Positions 1-6,462 of a stretch of 7,617 nucleotides of DNA are shown here, piece after piece. How positions within the stretch are numbered: position 1 is the stretch's first letter; each line of letters opens with the position of its first letter. Source of the stretch: Nitrospirota bacterium. Its GTDB lineage: Bacteria > Nitrospirota > 9FT-COMBO-42-15 > HDB-SIOI813. The notes under the pieces are model-generated. The model ran no database searches. It saw nothing but the letters and a program-made list of their open reading frames with translations, and was not told the origin of the DNA. The DNA lies in NCBI GenBank assembly GCA_016214375.1, contig JACROQ010000023.1:1-7617 (forward strand), written 5' to 3'. Both the position numbers and the translations under genes were made by a program.

Positions 1-201
1 ACTTTAGTAAAACAAAAAGGGAGCGTATCCTTTACAGAGTTAGAGCACAGTATTGATGACTCCTACAATGTAATCTTTCTGGCCATTGACAGATTGGTCA
101 GGGAAAACAAACTCAGCCTCCATCGGGAAATGTCTGAATATCTTCTCACCTCTTCAAGCTATCAAGAAACCGGTTCATTAAGCGAGGTTAATTCACATTA
201 A
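1..201 (+). CDS. C-terminal part of a small winged-helix protein (5' end outside window)
   Basis: Frame 1 is open from the first base to TAA at 199-201, giving 66 residues with no start in the window. The segment VSFTELEHSIDDSYNVIFLAIDRLVRENKLSLHR reads as a winged-helix core: a helix, a turn, a recognition-like helix (about residues 20-34) and then a beta-wing (KLSLHR). It resembles the small winged-helix proteins of the DUF2582 type, in which one gene product is little more than a single such domain. That family assignment is from memory and tentative. The remaining 25 or so residues are polar, Ser-rich and probably disordered. It lies 57 bp ahead of nrdJ on the same strand, but nrdJ has its own promoter-like sequence, so co-transcription is not required. 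DNA binding is inferred, and the target is unknown. Confidence 0.6.
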   Translation, partial: TLVKQKGSVSFTELEHSIDDSYNVIFLAIDRLVRENKLSLHREMSEYLLTSSSYQETGSLSEVNSH

Positions 202-225
202 ACTTATACAGATGATATCTCCACA

Positions 226-253
226 TTGATTGCCTTCCCTTGTTCGCTATGAT
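226..253 (+). promoter_or_regulatory. Predicted sigma70-type promoter of nrdJ
   Basis: TTGATT at 226-231 and TATGAT at 248-253 are separated by 16 bp. Only five bases (AGCAT) lie between the -10 box and the GTG start at 259, so transcription would begin at about 259-261, on or next to the start codon. No Shine-Dalgarno is visible ahead of nrdJ. No B12 riboswitch could fit in this short gap, and I see no convincing NrdR box. Confidence 0.5.
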
Positions 254-258
254 AGCAT

Positions 259-1998
259 GTGAGTATGTTCGTACCCAGACTCACACCCAATGCCGTTCGG
301 GTCCTTAGGACAAGGTACCTGAAAAAGAATCCGCGTGGGAAGGTGACAGAGACACCACAGGAGATGTTCATGCGTGTCGCCCGCCACGTTGCCCAGGCGG
401 ATAATATCTATAGAACCAACAATACCCTTAAAAAAACAGAGAGCACCTTTTACGAGATGATGGCACGCACGGAATTCCTCCCCAACTCCCCTACCCTCAT
501 GAATGCAGGGAGGGAATTGGGACAGCTTGCCGCATGTTTTGTCATCCCGGTAGAGGATTCCTTAGACTCCATCTTTGAGGCGGTAAAGATCACGGCCCTA
601 ATCCACCAGACTGGAGGGGGCACAGGGTTTTCATTCAGCAGACTCCGTCCCAAGGATGACCCTGTTGCAGCTACCGGCGGGGTTGCCAGTGGTCCTGTCT
701 CTTTTATGAAGGTGTTCAATACCGGGACTGAGGTCATCAAGCAGGGTGGGACCCGGAGGGGGGCGAATATGGGCGTCCTGAGGGTGGACCATCCTGATAT
801 CCTGGAATTCATCGGAGCCAAAGGGGAACCGGAGGCCCTTTCAAACTTCAACATCTCTGTGGCAATTACGGATAAATTCATGGAGGCCGTTGAAAGAGAC
901 AAGACCTATCCATTGATCAATCCACGGACAGGCAAGGTGGTGAGGCACCAGAGGGCAAGGGATGTCTTCAGGCAGATTACAGGGGCCGCATGGAAGACGG
1001 GCGACCCTGGCGTTCTGTTCATAGACAGGATCAATGACCACAACCCGACACGCCCTATTGCGGAGATTGAGGCCACAAACCCCTGCGGAGAACAACCCCT
1101 CCAGCCTTTTGAGGCGTGCAATCTCGGTTCCATTAACCTCACCAAAATGCTCAAGAAGGGGAGGGGCGGCTGCAAGATAGACTATGCGAAGCTCTCAGAG
1201 ACCATTCTTAAGGGGATACACTTCTTAGACAATGTCATTGATGTGAGCCGTTATCCCCTGCCGCAGATTGAGGCCATTACCAGGGCCAACCGGAGGGTGG
1301 GTCTTGGCATAATGGGGTTTGCAGATATGCTGATCATGCTGGGGATACCCTACAACTCTGAGGATGCCTTAACGATCATCGAGGAGCTCATGAGTTTCTT
1401 TCAGATCGCCGCCAAGGACGCCTCGTTCCAGTTGGCAAAGGAGCGCGGGACCTTTCCAAACTTTGCTCAGAGTATCTACTACCGCTCCGGCAGCCTCCCG
1501 CTCAGGAACGCCACGGTAACAACAATAGCCCCTACCGGGACCATCAGCATTATCGCCGGATGCTCCAGCGGCATCGAACCGCTCTATGCGGTCAGCTTTG
1601 TGAGAAAGGTCCTGGATGATGTAAAACTATCAGAGGTCAATCCCCTCTTTAAAAAGATGGCCGTCAGGAGGGGGATCTATAATAAAAAACTGGTCTCCGC
1701 CATCTCTTCTTCAGAGTCCATCCAGGAAATCCCTTCGATCCCGCGGGATATGAAGGAACTCTTTGTCACGGCCTTTGATATACCGCCTGTATGGCATGTC
1801 AGGATACAGGCCGCATTCCAGAAGTATCTGGATAATGCCGTGTCCAAGACGATTAATCTCCCCCATTCGGCCGGTAAAAAAGACGTGGAGGAGGCCTATC
1901 TTGAGGCATACCGTCTTGGGTGCAAGGGGGTTACAGTATTCCGGAGCGGCAGCCGCAAAAAACAGGTGCTCAGTTGCGCAAATGTGCCGTACTGCTGA
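259..1998 (+). CDS. nrdJ: Class II (adenosylcobalamin-dependent) ribonucleotide reductase NrdJ
   Basis: This cytoplasmic enzyme reduces ribonucleotides to deoxyribonucleotides with a thiyl radical generated from coenzyme B12, so it needs no oxygen and no small subunit. The 579-residue product shows the whole catalytic set. NPCGEQPL at 274-281 carries Asn274, the radical Cys276 and Glu278. Cys93 (in LAACFV) and Cys287 (in FEACNLGS, exactly 11 after Cys276) form the substrate-reducing pair. GGGTGFSFSRLRP is at 119-131, and PTGTISIIAGCSSGIEP at 425-441 matches the phosphate-binding loop. The N-terminus (RVLRTRYLKKNPRGKVTETPQEMF) is typical of short NrdJ proteins with little or no ATP-cone. The C-terminus is short: after GCKGVTVFRSGS it stops at CANVPYC (Cys573, Cys579), without the longer Cys-rich zinc tail many relatives carry. 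GTG at 259 is the first possible start after an in-frame stop (TAG 253-255); ATG at 265 is the alternative. amrB follows after 9 bp. Confidence 0.95.
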   Translation: MSMFVPRLTPNAVRVLRTRYLKKNPRGKVTETPQEMFMRVARHVAQADNIYRTNNTLKKTESTFYEMMARTEFLPNSPTLMNAGRELGQLAACFVIPVEDSLDSIFEAVKITALIHQTGGGTGFSFSRLRPKDDPVAATGGVASGPVSFMKVFNTGTEVIKQGGTRRGANMGVLRVDHPDILEFIGAKGEPEALSNFNISVAITDKFMEAVERDKTYPLINPRTGKVVRHQRARDVFRQITGAAWKTGDPGVLFIDRINDHNPTRPIAEIEATNPCGEQPLQPFEACNLGSINLTKMLKKGRGGCKIDYAKLSETILKGIHFLDNVIDVSRYPLPQIEAITRANRRVGLGIMGFADMLIMLGIPYNSEDALTIIEELMSFFQIAAKDASFQLAKERGTFPNFAQSIYYRSGSLPLRNATVTTIAPTGTISIIAGCSSGIEPLYAVSFVRKVLDDVKLSEVNPLFKKMAVRRGIYNKKLVSAISSSESIQEIPSIPRDMKELFVTAFDIPPVWHVRIQAAFQKYLDNAVSKTINLPHSAGKKDVEEAYLEAYRLGCKGVTVFRSGSRKKQVLSCANVPYC

Positions 1999-2007
1999 GG
2001 AGAATCC

Positions 2008-2811
2008 ATGCTAAGAAAACCTGCTGTCGCCGGCTACTTTTATCAGGCATCCCCAGACAGGCTGAAGGATCAGGTCAGGAGATATGTCACAACCGATAGC
2101 CAGAAGACCAGGGCATTGGGGGTGATCTCCCCTCATGCAGGGTTTATCTATTCGGGGGCTGTGGCCGGGGCCGTCTATTCAAGCCTCATCCTGCCGGACA
2201 CCTTTATCCTGATCGGACCGAACCACACAGGCGCCGGGACACCCGTGTCAGTGTTTCCTGATGGAAAATGGGAGATGCCCAATGGCGAGGTCGAGGTCGA
2301 CGCCGGGATTGCAAAATCTATCGCAGACAAGGCCAGATGCGCCTCCCTGGATTATGATGCCCACAGAGGAGAACACTGCCTTGAGACCCAGCTCCCCTTC
2401 CTCCAATACATAAAGGCCAACTTTAAGATAATCCCGATCATCATGATGAGCACAAGCCTTGAGACCTGTAAAGAATTAGGCCATGCCATAAGCCGAACGA
2501 TCCAGGAGGCCCAAAGGGATATCCTCATCGTGGCAAGCTCTGACATGACCCATTATGAATCCGCTGCCTCTGCCAAAGAGAAGGACCATAAGGCCATAGA
2601 AAAGATCCTGGCCCTCGACCCGGCAGGTCTGCACGCTGTAGTGAAGGAGTACGGGATCACCATGTGCGGCTTTGCGCCGGCAGTCACCATGCTCTACGCC
2701 GCCATTGATCTGGGGGCCACAAAAGCAACTTTAGTCAAGTATATGAACTCCGGGGATACCAGCGGGGATTACGACCAGGTCGTAGGGTACGCCGGGGTCA
2801 TTGTACAGTAA
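2008..2811 (+). CDS. amrB: MEMO-family protein, AmmeMemoRadiSam system protein B
   Basis: This 267-residue protein covers the whole MEMO family length. It starts with the family signature RKPAVAGYFYQA and ends with VVGYAGVIVQ. The putative metal-site residues corresponding to human MEMO1 are present: His43 (SPHAGFIYSG), His73 (GPNHTG) and Cys220 (MCGFAPAV). The conserved EHCLETQLPFLQ (122-133) and SSDMTHYE (177-184) are also there. The family is related to class III extradiol dioxygenases, but its biochemical role in bacteria is unsettled. It usually occurs with an AMMECR1-domain protein and a radical SAM protein. Neither lies in this window, so here amrB is paired with nrdJ instead. A strong Shine-Dalgarno (TGAGGAGA, 1996-2003) overlaps the nrdJ stop, which suggests translational coupling. 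No signal peptide is seen, so it is probably cytosolic. Confidence 0.92.
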   Translation: MLRKPAVAGYFYQASPDRLKDQVRRYVTTDSQKTRALGVISPHAGFIYSGAVAGAVYSSLILPDTFILIGPNHTGAGTPVSVFPDGKWEMPNGEVEVDAGIAKSIADKARCASLDYDAHRGEHCLETQLPFLQYIKANFKIIPIIMMSTSLETCKELGHAISRTIQEAQRDILIVASSDMTHYESAASAKEKDHKAIEKILALDPAGLHAVVKEYGITMCGFAPAVTMLYAAIDLGATKATLVKYMNSGDTSGDYDQVVGYAGVIVQ

Positions 2812-2823
2812 CTTAGCAGGTTA

Positions 2824-2950
2824 CTGAAAAAGTCTTTTTGCTTGTCATCCTGAGGAGCCGAAGGCGACGAAGAATCTGATAACCCATTGTTTTCCATAGG
2901 AGTCAGATCCTTCGCTTCGCTCAGGATGACAAGCAAAAAGACTTTTTCAG
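2824..2950. repeat. Large palindromic intergenic repeat, likely bidirectional terminator
   Basis: Two perfectly complementary 31-base arms lie at 2824-2854 and 2920-2950, beginning CTGAAAAAGTC and ending GTCATCCTGAG on the left. An imperfect inner stem continues with CGAAGGCGACGAAGAATCTGA (left, from about 2859) against TCAGATCCTTCGCTTCG (right, to 2919). The loop is about 20 bases around 2881-2900. Weaker complementarity extends outward (2812-2823 against 2951-2962, about 8 of 12 positions). The core resembles the GTCATTCTGAG...GAAGAATCT short palindromic repeats that I remember as scattered in many bacterial genomes; this is from memory. It sits between the convergent ends of amrB and the surA-like gene, so both transcripts would fold it. 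The T-tracts lie inside the stem. Confidence 0.85.
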
Positions 2951-2970
2951 CATCCTGTTAGGTTTCTCTG

Positions 2971-3588
2971 CTACAGATTAACCGAGATCTTCACCTTCTT
3001 CCTCAACTGTTCGATATATTCCTCTAACCTCCTTTTGGATTCTATCTGAAACAGTCTTTCCTTAATCTCGTCGTGAGACCCTTCCAGCGTCTTCGTTCTG
3101 AATTCGTCCTGATGTTCACTATAATAGGCCTTTATAGCATCGTTCGAAATCACCACAAAGAAATTGACCCTGAAGTTTATAAATTTCTCTGCAAGAACAT
3201 CCTCTTTCAGCATCTTCAGGATATCCGCCTCAGTCAGGTTATATTCCCTTAATACCTCATGAAACTGGTCCTCGCCCATCCGTGCCTTGATATCCCCTAA
3301 TCTCTTCTGGATCTTCTGGATATCCTCATCCCCCTCTGTGATCTTAAACCTCTCTGCCTCCCTTAATAAAAGCCGCCTGTCAATCAATCGTTGCAATATC
3401 TCCCTGTCGCTCCCCTCTGACAGTTCAAGCGCCCTCTCAATCCGGACATCACTATAGGTGATAACCTCCCCATCAATAGCCCCGGCGATCCTGTCCACAA
3501 GGACCGCCGACGCTGCCGTGGGATTAAACGCTAATAATAATAAGAGGACGCCTAAGATGATAAGGCCCCTTCTCAGAGAGACGATCAT
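2971..3588 (-). CDS. Exported SurA N-terminal-domain protein, no PPIase domain
   Basis: The 205-residue product begins with a clear signal peptide: basic RR at 6-7, a hydrophobic core LIILGVLLLLLAF (9-21) and an ASA site after Ala28. The mature part opens with the SurA hallmark VDRIAGAIDGEVITYSDV, followed by helices with RLIDRRLLLREAERF (67-81) and an ISNDAIKAYYSEHQDEF segment, and it ends with an Arg/Lys-rich helix and a strand (KVKISVNL). This is the fold of the SurA chaperone N-domain, with the C-terminal helix returning to it, but the parvulin domains that normally sit in between are absent. It is therefore probably a periplasmic holdase or outer-membrane-protein chaperone rather than an isomerase. 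The start is fixed: TGA at 3591-3589 is directly upstream in frame. There is no Shine-Dalgarno. It is transcribed divergently from thrS. Confidence 0.85.
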   Translation of the reverse strand: MIVSLRRGLIILGVLLLLLAFNPTAASAVLVDRIAGAIDGEVITYSDVRIERALELSEGSDREILQRLIDRRLLLREAERFKITEGDEDIQKIQKRLGDIKARMGEDQFHEVLREYNLTEADILKMLKEDVLAEKFINFRVNFFVVISNDAIKAYYSEHQDEFRTKTLEGSHDEIKERLFQIESKRRLEEYIEQLRKKVKISVNL

Positions 3589-3594
3589 TCAGGC

Positions 3595-3623
3595 ATTATA
3601 AGAAGAGTCATCAAAACAATCAA
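3595..3623 (-). promoter_or_regulatory. Sigma70-type promoter of the surA-like gene, leaderless geometry
   Basis: On the minus strand, TTGATT (3623-3618), a 17-bp spacer and a perfect TATAAT (3600-3595) are followed by GCCTGA and then the ATG at 3588. The predicted transcription start falls at about 3589-3588, on the start codon. This agrees with the absence of any Shine-Dalgarno. Confidence 0.7.
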
Positions 3624-3667
3624 CAGCCGCATAGTAACGCAGCACCTTACCATTGTTCCGGGTCCGC

Positions 3668-3697
3668 TTGACACATCCCCCTTATAGATGTTAATAT
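3668..3697 (+). promoter_or_regulatory. Predicted promoter of the thrS-infC-rpmI-rplT operon
   Basis: A perfect -35 box TTGACA (3668-3673) is followed after 18 bp by TAATAT (3692-3697, 4 of 6 consensus positions). The expected transcription start is about 3704-3706, within a few bases of the TTG start at 3707. The 118-bp region shared with the divergent surA-like gene is too short for a T-box or other large leader, and I see none. Confidence 0.5.
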
Positions 3698-3706
3698 TTC
3701 CCCACT

Positions 3707-5584
3707 TTGAAGGTTACTACCATTAAAAAATGCCTGGATGAGAAGGACAACCAGGGCGGGGAGATAGTTGCGGCAAAGATAGATGGCCGTGCTGTAGACC
3801 TGAATACCCCTTTAACCAGGGACACAAAGATAGAGGGGATCAGCATACACTCTCCCGAAGGTCTGGAGATCCTCCGGCACAGTACCAGCCACCTCATGGC
3901 ACAGGCTGTCAAGGAGCTCTATCCGGAGGTCAGGATTACGATCGGCCCTGCGATAGCAGAGGGATTTTATTACGACTTTGACTACAGCAGGCCCTTTACA
4001 CCGGAAGACCTCGCTAAGATAGAAGAAAAGATGAGGACCCTTGCCAAAGAAGACATCCCTATTGTCCGTATGGAGATGTCCAAAGGGGATGCTATAAGGC
4101 TCTTTGACAATATGGGGGAAAACTACAAGGTCGAGATCATCAGGGAGCTCCCGGAGGAGACCCTATCCCTGTATCAGCAGGGTAATTTCACAGACCTCTG
4201 CCGGGGACCCCACCTCCCGTCTACTGCAGGGGTTCGTTCATTTAAGCTCCTCAGTACTGCCGGCGCCTATTGGCGTGGAGACGAGAAGAACAAGATGCTC
4301 CAGCGGATATATGGAACGGCATTCCCCACACAGGCAGAGCTTGACAGCTATCTCAATAAGTTAGAGGAGATCAGGAAAAGGGATCACAGGAAACTCGGAA
4401 GGGAATTGGACCTCTTCAGCATTCAAGACGAGATCGGGGCAGGCCTGATACTGTGGCATCCCAAGGGGGCGCTCATCCGCAAGACCATCGAAGACTTCTG
4501 GAGAGAGGAACACCTCCGCCATGACTATGACCTGCTCTATACCCCCCATGTGGCCAAGCTCGACCTCTGGAAGACCAGCGGACATACCGAGTTTTATCAG
4601 GCGAATATGTATTCTCCGATTGAGATTGAGGGGCAGGACTTCCAGTTAAAACCGATGAACTGCCCTTTCCACATCATGATCTATAAGACTAAGATCCACA
4701 GCTATCGCGATCTCCCAATCCGGTGGGCAGAGCTGGGGACAGTTTATCGTTATGAGAGGTCAGGGGTGTTACACGGCCTCCTGAGGGTCAGGGGCTTCAC
4801 CCAGGATGATGCCCATATATTCTGCCGGCCTGACCAATTGGAAAAGGAGATTACCTCCATCCTCGATTTTACAGTGGATATCCTGAAGACCTTTGGGTTT
4901 GACAGATACGATATCTATCTCTCCACAAGACCTGAAAAATTCGTGGGGAGCGCAGAGAACTGGAAAAGGGCGACCACAGCCCTGAGCAAGGCCCTTGAGA
5001 TGAAGGGGCTTGCCTATCAGATTGACCCGGGTGAAGGGGTATTCTATGGACCGAAGATAGACATCAAGATCAAGGATGTGTTGGACCGTGCGTGGCAATG
5101 CACCACGATCCAGGTTGACTTTAACCTCCCGGAGAGATTCTCTCTCTCCTATGTTGGAGAAGACGGCGTACCGCATCAGCCTATCATGATACACCGGGCA
5201 CTGATGGGCTCTTTGGAGCGATTCTTTGGGATCCTGGTAGAACATTATGCAGGGGCATTCCCGTTATGGCTTTCCCCTGTCCAGGTCAGGGTCCTGCCGA
5301 TCACCGAAAAACAGAATGAGTATGCCGAAGAGGTAAAGAACTTCTTGAGACAAGAGGGGGTCCGGGTAGAGGTGGATTCAAGGAGTGAAAAGATCGGTTA
5401 TAAGATACGGGAGGCACAGATGGAGAAGGTCCCCTACATGTTCGTCGTAGGGGGGAGGGAGACAGAGTCCCGCTCTGTTTCCGTCAGGATGAGGAGAGAC
5501 GGAGATATTGGAACGATGCCCCTGGCGTCAGCCATAGAGAAGGTTAAGAGGGAAATTCTAACAAAGGGTGAATTGGAAAATTAG
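3707..5584 (+). CDS. thrS: Threonyl-tRNA synthetase
   Basis: This enzyme charges tRNA-Thr and edits mischarged Ser-tRNA. The 625 residues give, in order: a partial TGS domain (1-45); the editing domain with His58 and His62 (RHSTSHL), Cys165 and His169 (DLCRGPH); the class II catalytic core with zinc ligands Cys319 (PMNCPFH), His370 (DDAH) and His496 (MIHRA) and motif-2 RYERSGVLHGLLRVRGFTQDDAH; and the anticodon-binding domain from about 525 (VRVLPITEKQ ... VVGGRE). Zinc ligands sit exactly 15 residues earlier than E. coli C334/H385/H511, so the N-terminus is about 15 residues shorter and lacks the first TGS strands. TTG at 3707 is the only start after the in-frame TAA at 3692-3694; there is no Shine-Dalgarno. 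It is the first gene of the operon, with infC 26 bp downstream. Confidence 0.97.
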   Translation: MKVTTIKKCLDEKDNQGGEIVAAKIDGRAVDLNTPLTRDTKIEGISIHSPEGLEILRHSTSHLMAQAVKELYPEVRITIGPAIAEGFYYDFDYSRPFTPEDLAKIEEKMRTLAKEDIPIVRMEMSKGDAIRLFDNMGENYKVEIIRELPEETLSLYQQGNFTDLCRGPHLPSTAGVRSFKLLSTAGAYWRGDEKNKMLQRIYGTAFPTQAELDSYLNKLEEIRKRDHRKLGRELDLFSIQDEIGAGLILWHPKGALIRKTIEDFWREEHLRHDYDLLYTPHVAKLDLWKTSGHTEFYQANMYSPIEIEGQDFQLKPMNCPFHIMIYKTKIHSYRDLPIRWAELGTVYRYERSGVLHGLLRVRGFTQDDAHIFCRPDQLEKEITSILDFTVDILKTFGFDRYDIYLSTRPEKFVGSAENWKRATTALSKALEMKGLAYQIDPGEGVFYGPKIDIKIKDVLDRAWQCTTIQVDFNLPERFSLSYVGEDGVPHQPIMIHRALMGSLERFFGILVEHYAGAFPLWLSPVQVRVLPITEKQNEYAEEVKNFLRQEGVRVEVDSRSEKIGYKIREAQMEKVPYMFVVGGRETESRSVSVRMRRDGDIGTMPLASAIEKVKREILTKGELEN

Positions 5585-5595
5585 GAAAGTGGAAG

Positions 5596-5604
5596 AGGAG
5601 GTGA
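5596..5604 (+). promoter_or_regulatory. Near-perfect Shine-Dalgarno that fixes the infC start
   Basis: AGGAGGTGA matches the anti-Shine-Dalgarno at nine consecutive bases. It places an AUC codon at 5611, nine bases after AGGAGG. The in-frame stops TGA TAA (5602-5607) inside and just after it rule out any earlier start. Confidence 0.85.
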
Positions 5605-5610
5605 TAAGAT

Positions 5611-6246
5611 ATCGCTGAGCCAAAATTAAGAGTAAATAGGGAGATAAGGATAAAGGAGGTCCGTGTTATCGGTCCGGAGGGGGAACAGATCGGGATCCTG
5701 CCTACATTACAGGCATTAAAAAAGGCGGAGGAATTTGGGCTTGATTTAGTGGAGATAGCCCCTACGGCAAAACCCCCGGTGTGCCGGATCATGGACTTTG
5801 GAAAGTTTAAATATGAACAGGCCAAGAAACAGCACGGTGCAAGGGTACACCAGCGAAGCATGCAGCTCAAAGAGGTCAAGGTAAGACCCTACACGGATAA
5901 ACACGATTTAGAGATCAAGGTTCGCAATGTGCGGAGGTTTTTAGAGGGGAGGGACAAAGCAAAGATCACCCTGACCTTCCGGGGGAGAGAACGGTCGCAC
6001 ATGGAGTCTGCAAAGACGATCATGGCTGTCTTCATAGAGGGGATCAAAGATGTCGGGACCGTAGAATATCCCCCGATGATGGAGGGGAACAGTATGATCA
6101 TGATCGTTGGCCCGAAATCAGAATCACAAAAAGGAAAAAAATCAGCAGAGCAGCCAGCCGTGGCTGCAGTAGAAGGATCAACCGCAGAAGAGAAAGGAAA
6201 AGGAAATGAGCAGACCCAAACTAAAGACACATCGGGGGGCGGCTAA
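5611..6246 (+). CDS. infC: Translation initiation factor IF-3, AUC start codon
   Basis: IF-3 binds the 30S subunit, keeps it apart from 50S and checks start-codon pairing. The 211-residue product has the N-domain (5-70: [19 protein letters not shown] ... [23 protein letters not shown]), a basic linker (70-86) and the C-domain (87-168: [13 protein letters not shown] ... [11 protein letters not shown] ... [13 protein letters not shown]). A Lys/Glu/Gln-rich tail of about 40 residues follows (171-211) and is probably disordered. The start is the rare codon ATC at 5611: family similarity begins at residue 3 ([11 protein letters not shown]), stops lie immediately upstream, and a strong Shine-Dalgarno is ideally spaced. 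The first standard start is GTG at 5749, which would delete most of the N-domain. Non-AUG starts of this gene are classical (AUU in E. coli, AUC in Myxococcus) and let IF-3 repress its own translation. The last 41 bases overlap rpmI in another frame. Confidence 0.95.
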   Translation: MAEPKLRVNREIRIKEVRVIGPEGEQIGILPTLQALKKAEEFGLDLVEIAPTAKPPVCRIMDFGKFKYEQAKKQHGARVHQRSMQLKEVKVRPYTDKHDLEIKVRNVRRFLEGRDKAKITLTFRGRERSHMESAKTIMAVFIEGIKDVGTVEYPPMMEGNSMIMIVGPKSESQKGKKSAEQPAVAAVEGSTAEEKGKGNEQTQTKDTSGGG

Positions 6247-6409
6247 GCGTTTTAAGGTGACGGGAAGCGGCAAGATCGTCAGGCGCAAGGCCGGTGGAAA
6301 CCACATCCTGACCAAAAAGAGTTCCCGGAGAAAGAGGGCCTTAAAGAAGGACGCCCTGGTACATGAGACAGACAAGAAGAATATAAAACAACTGATACCA
6401 TACTTGTAA
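6206..6409 (+). CDS. rpmI: Ribosomal protein L35 (bL35)
   Basis: This is a small, very basic 67-residue protein of normal family length. It opens with the L35 signature [26 protein letters not shown] and continues with [16 protein letters not shown]. It is a component of the 50S subunit. The first 41 bases lie inside the 3' end of infC in a different frame, so its ribosome site (AAAGGAAAAGGAA, 6192-6205) is within infC coding sequence and its translation is probably coupled to infC. It ends at TTG TAA (6404-6409), which is also the first copy of a short tandem repeat. Confidence 0.97.
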   Translation: MSRPKLKTHRGAAKRFKVTGSGKIVRRKAGGNHILTKKSSRRKRALKKDALVHETDKKNIKQLIPYL

Positions 6410-6447
6410 AGTATAAATTTGTAAACGATAATTTGTAAACTATAAAT
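6404..6447 (+). repeat. Three-copy short tandem repeat between rpmI and rplT
   Basis: Three imperfect direct copies stand head to tail: TTGTAAAGTATAAAT (6404-6418), TTGTAAACGATAAT (6419-6432) and TTGTAAACTATAAAT (6433-6447). The first copy contains the last sense codon and stop of rpmI. The third runs directly into the rplT Shine-Dalgarno. The block is very AT-rich in an otherwise balanced operon, and should leave the ribosome site unpaired. Slippage duplication of the rpmI end is the simplest origin. Confidence 0.8.
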
Positions 6448-6462
6448 GAGGAGGTAGGCATC

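Noticed and set aside
450..1175. Minus-strand open frames of 84-150 codons within nrdJ
   Set aside because: They are antisense shadows of a strongly conserved gene, with no recognisable domain or ribosome site.
1990..2010. In-frame TGC TGA GGA between nrdJ and amrB, raising a Cys-selenocysteine readthrough or a NrdJ-MEMO fusion
   Set aside because: The two genes are in the same frame, separated by one TGA. But TGAGGAGA is an ideally spaced Shine-Dalgarno for amrB, amrB starts with its own complete family N-terminus, and I see no convincing SECIS hairpin downstream.
2812..2962. CRISPR or attachment site interpretation of the palindrome
   Set aside because: There is one inverted pair only, no regularly spaced direct repeats, no cas genes or integrase, and no tRNA.
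3589..3706. T-box or other leader RNA ahead of thrS
   Set aside because: The gap is only 118 bp, is shared with a divergent promoter, and the predicted transcript starts almost at the thrS start codon.
4361..5245. Minus-strand open frames of 74 and 158 codons within thrS
   Set aside because: They lie opposite the conserved catalytic core of ThrRS, have no family resemblance, and fit codon-bias shadow frames.
5749..6246. infC starting at GTG 5749
   Set aside because: Conserved IF-3 N-domain codons continue in frame upstream to 5611, where a near-perfect Shine-Dalgarno stands.
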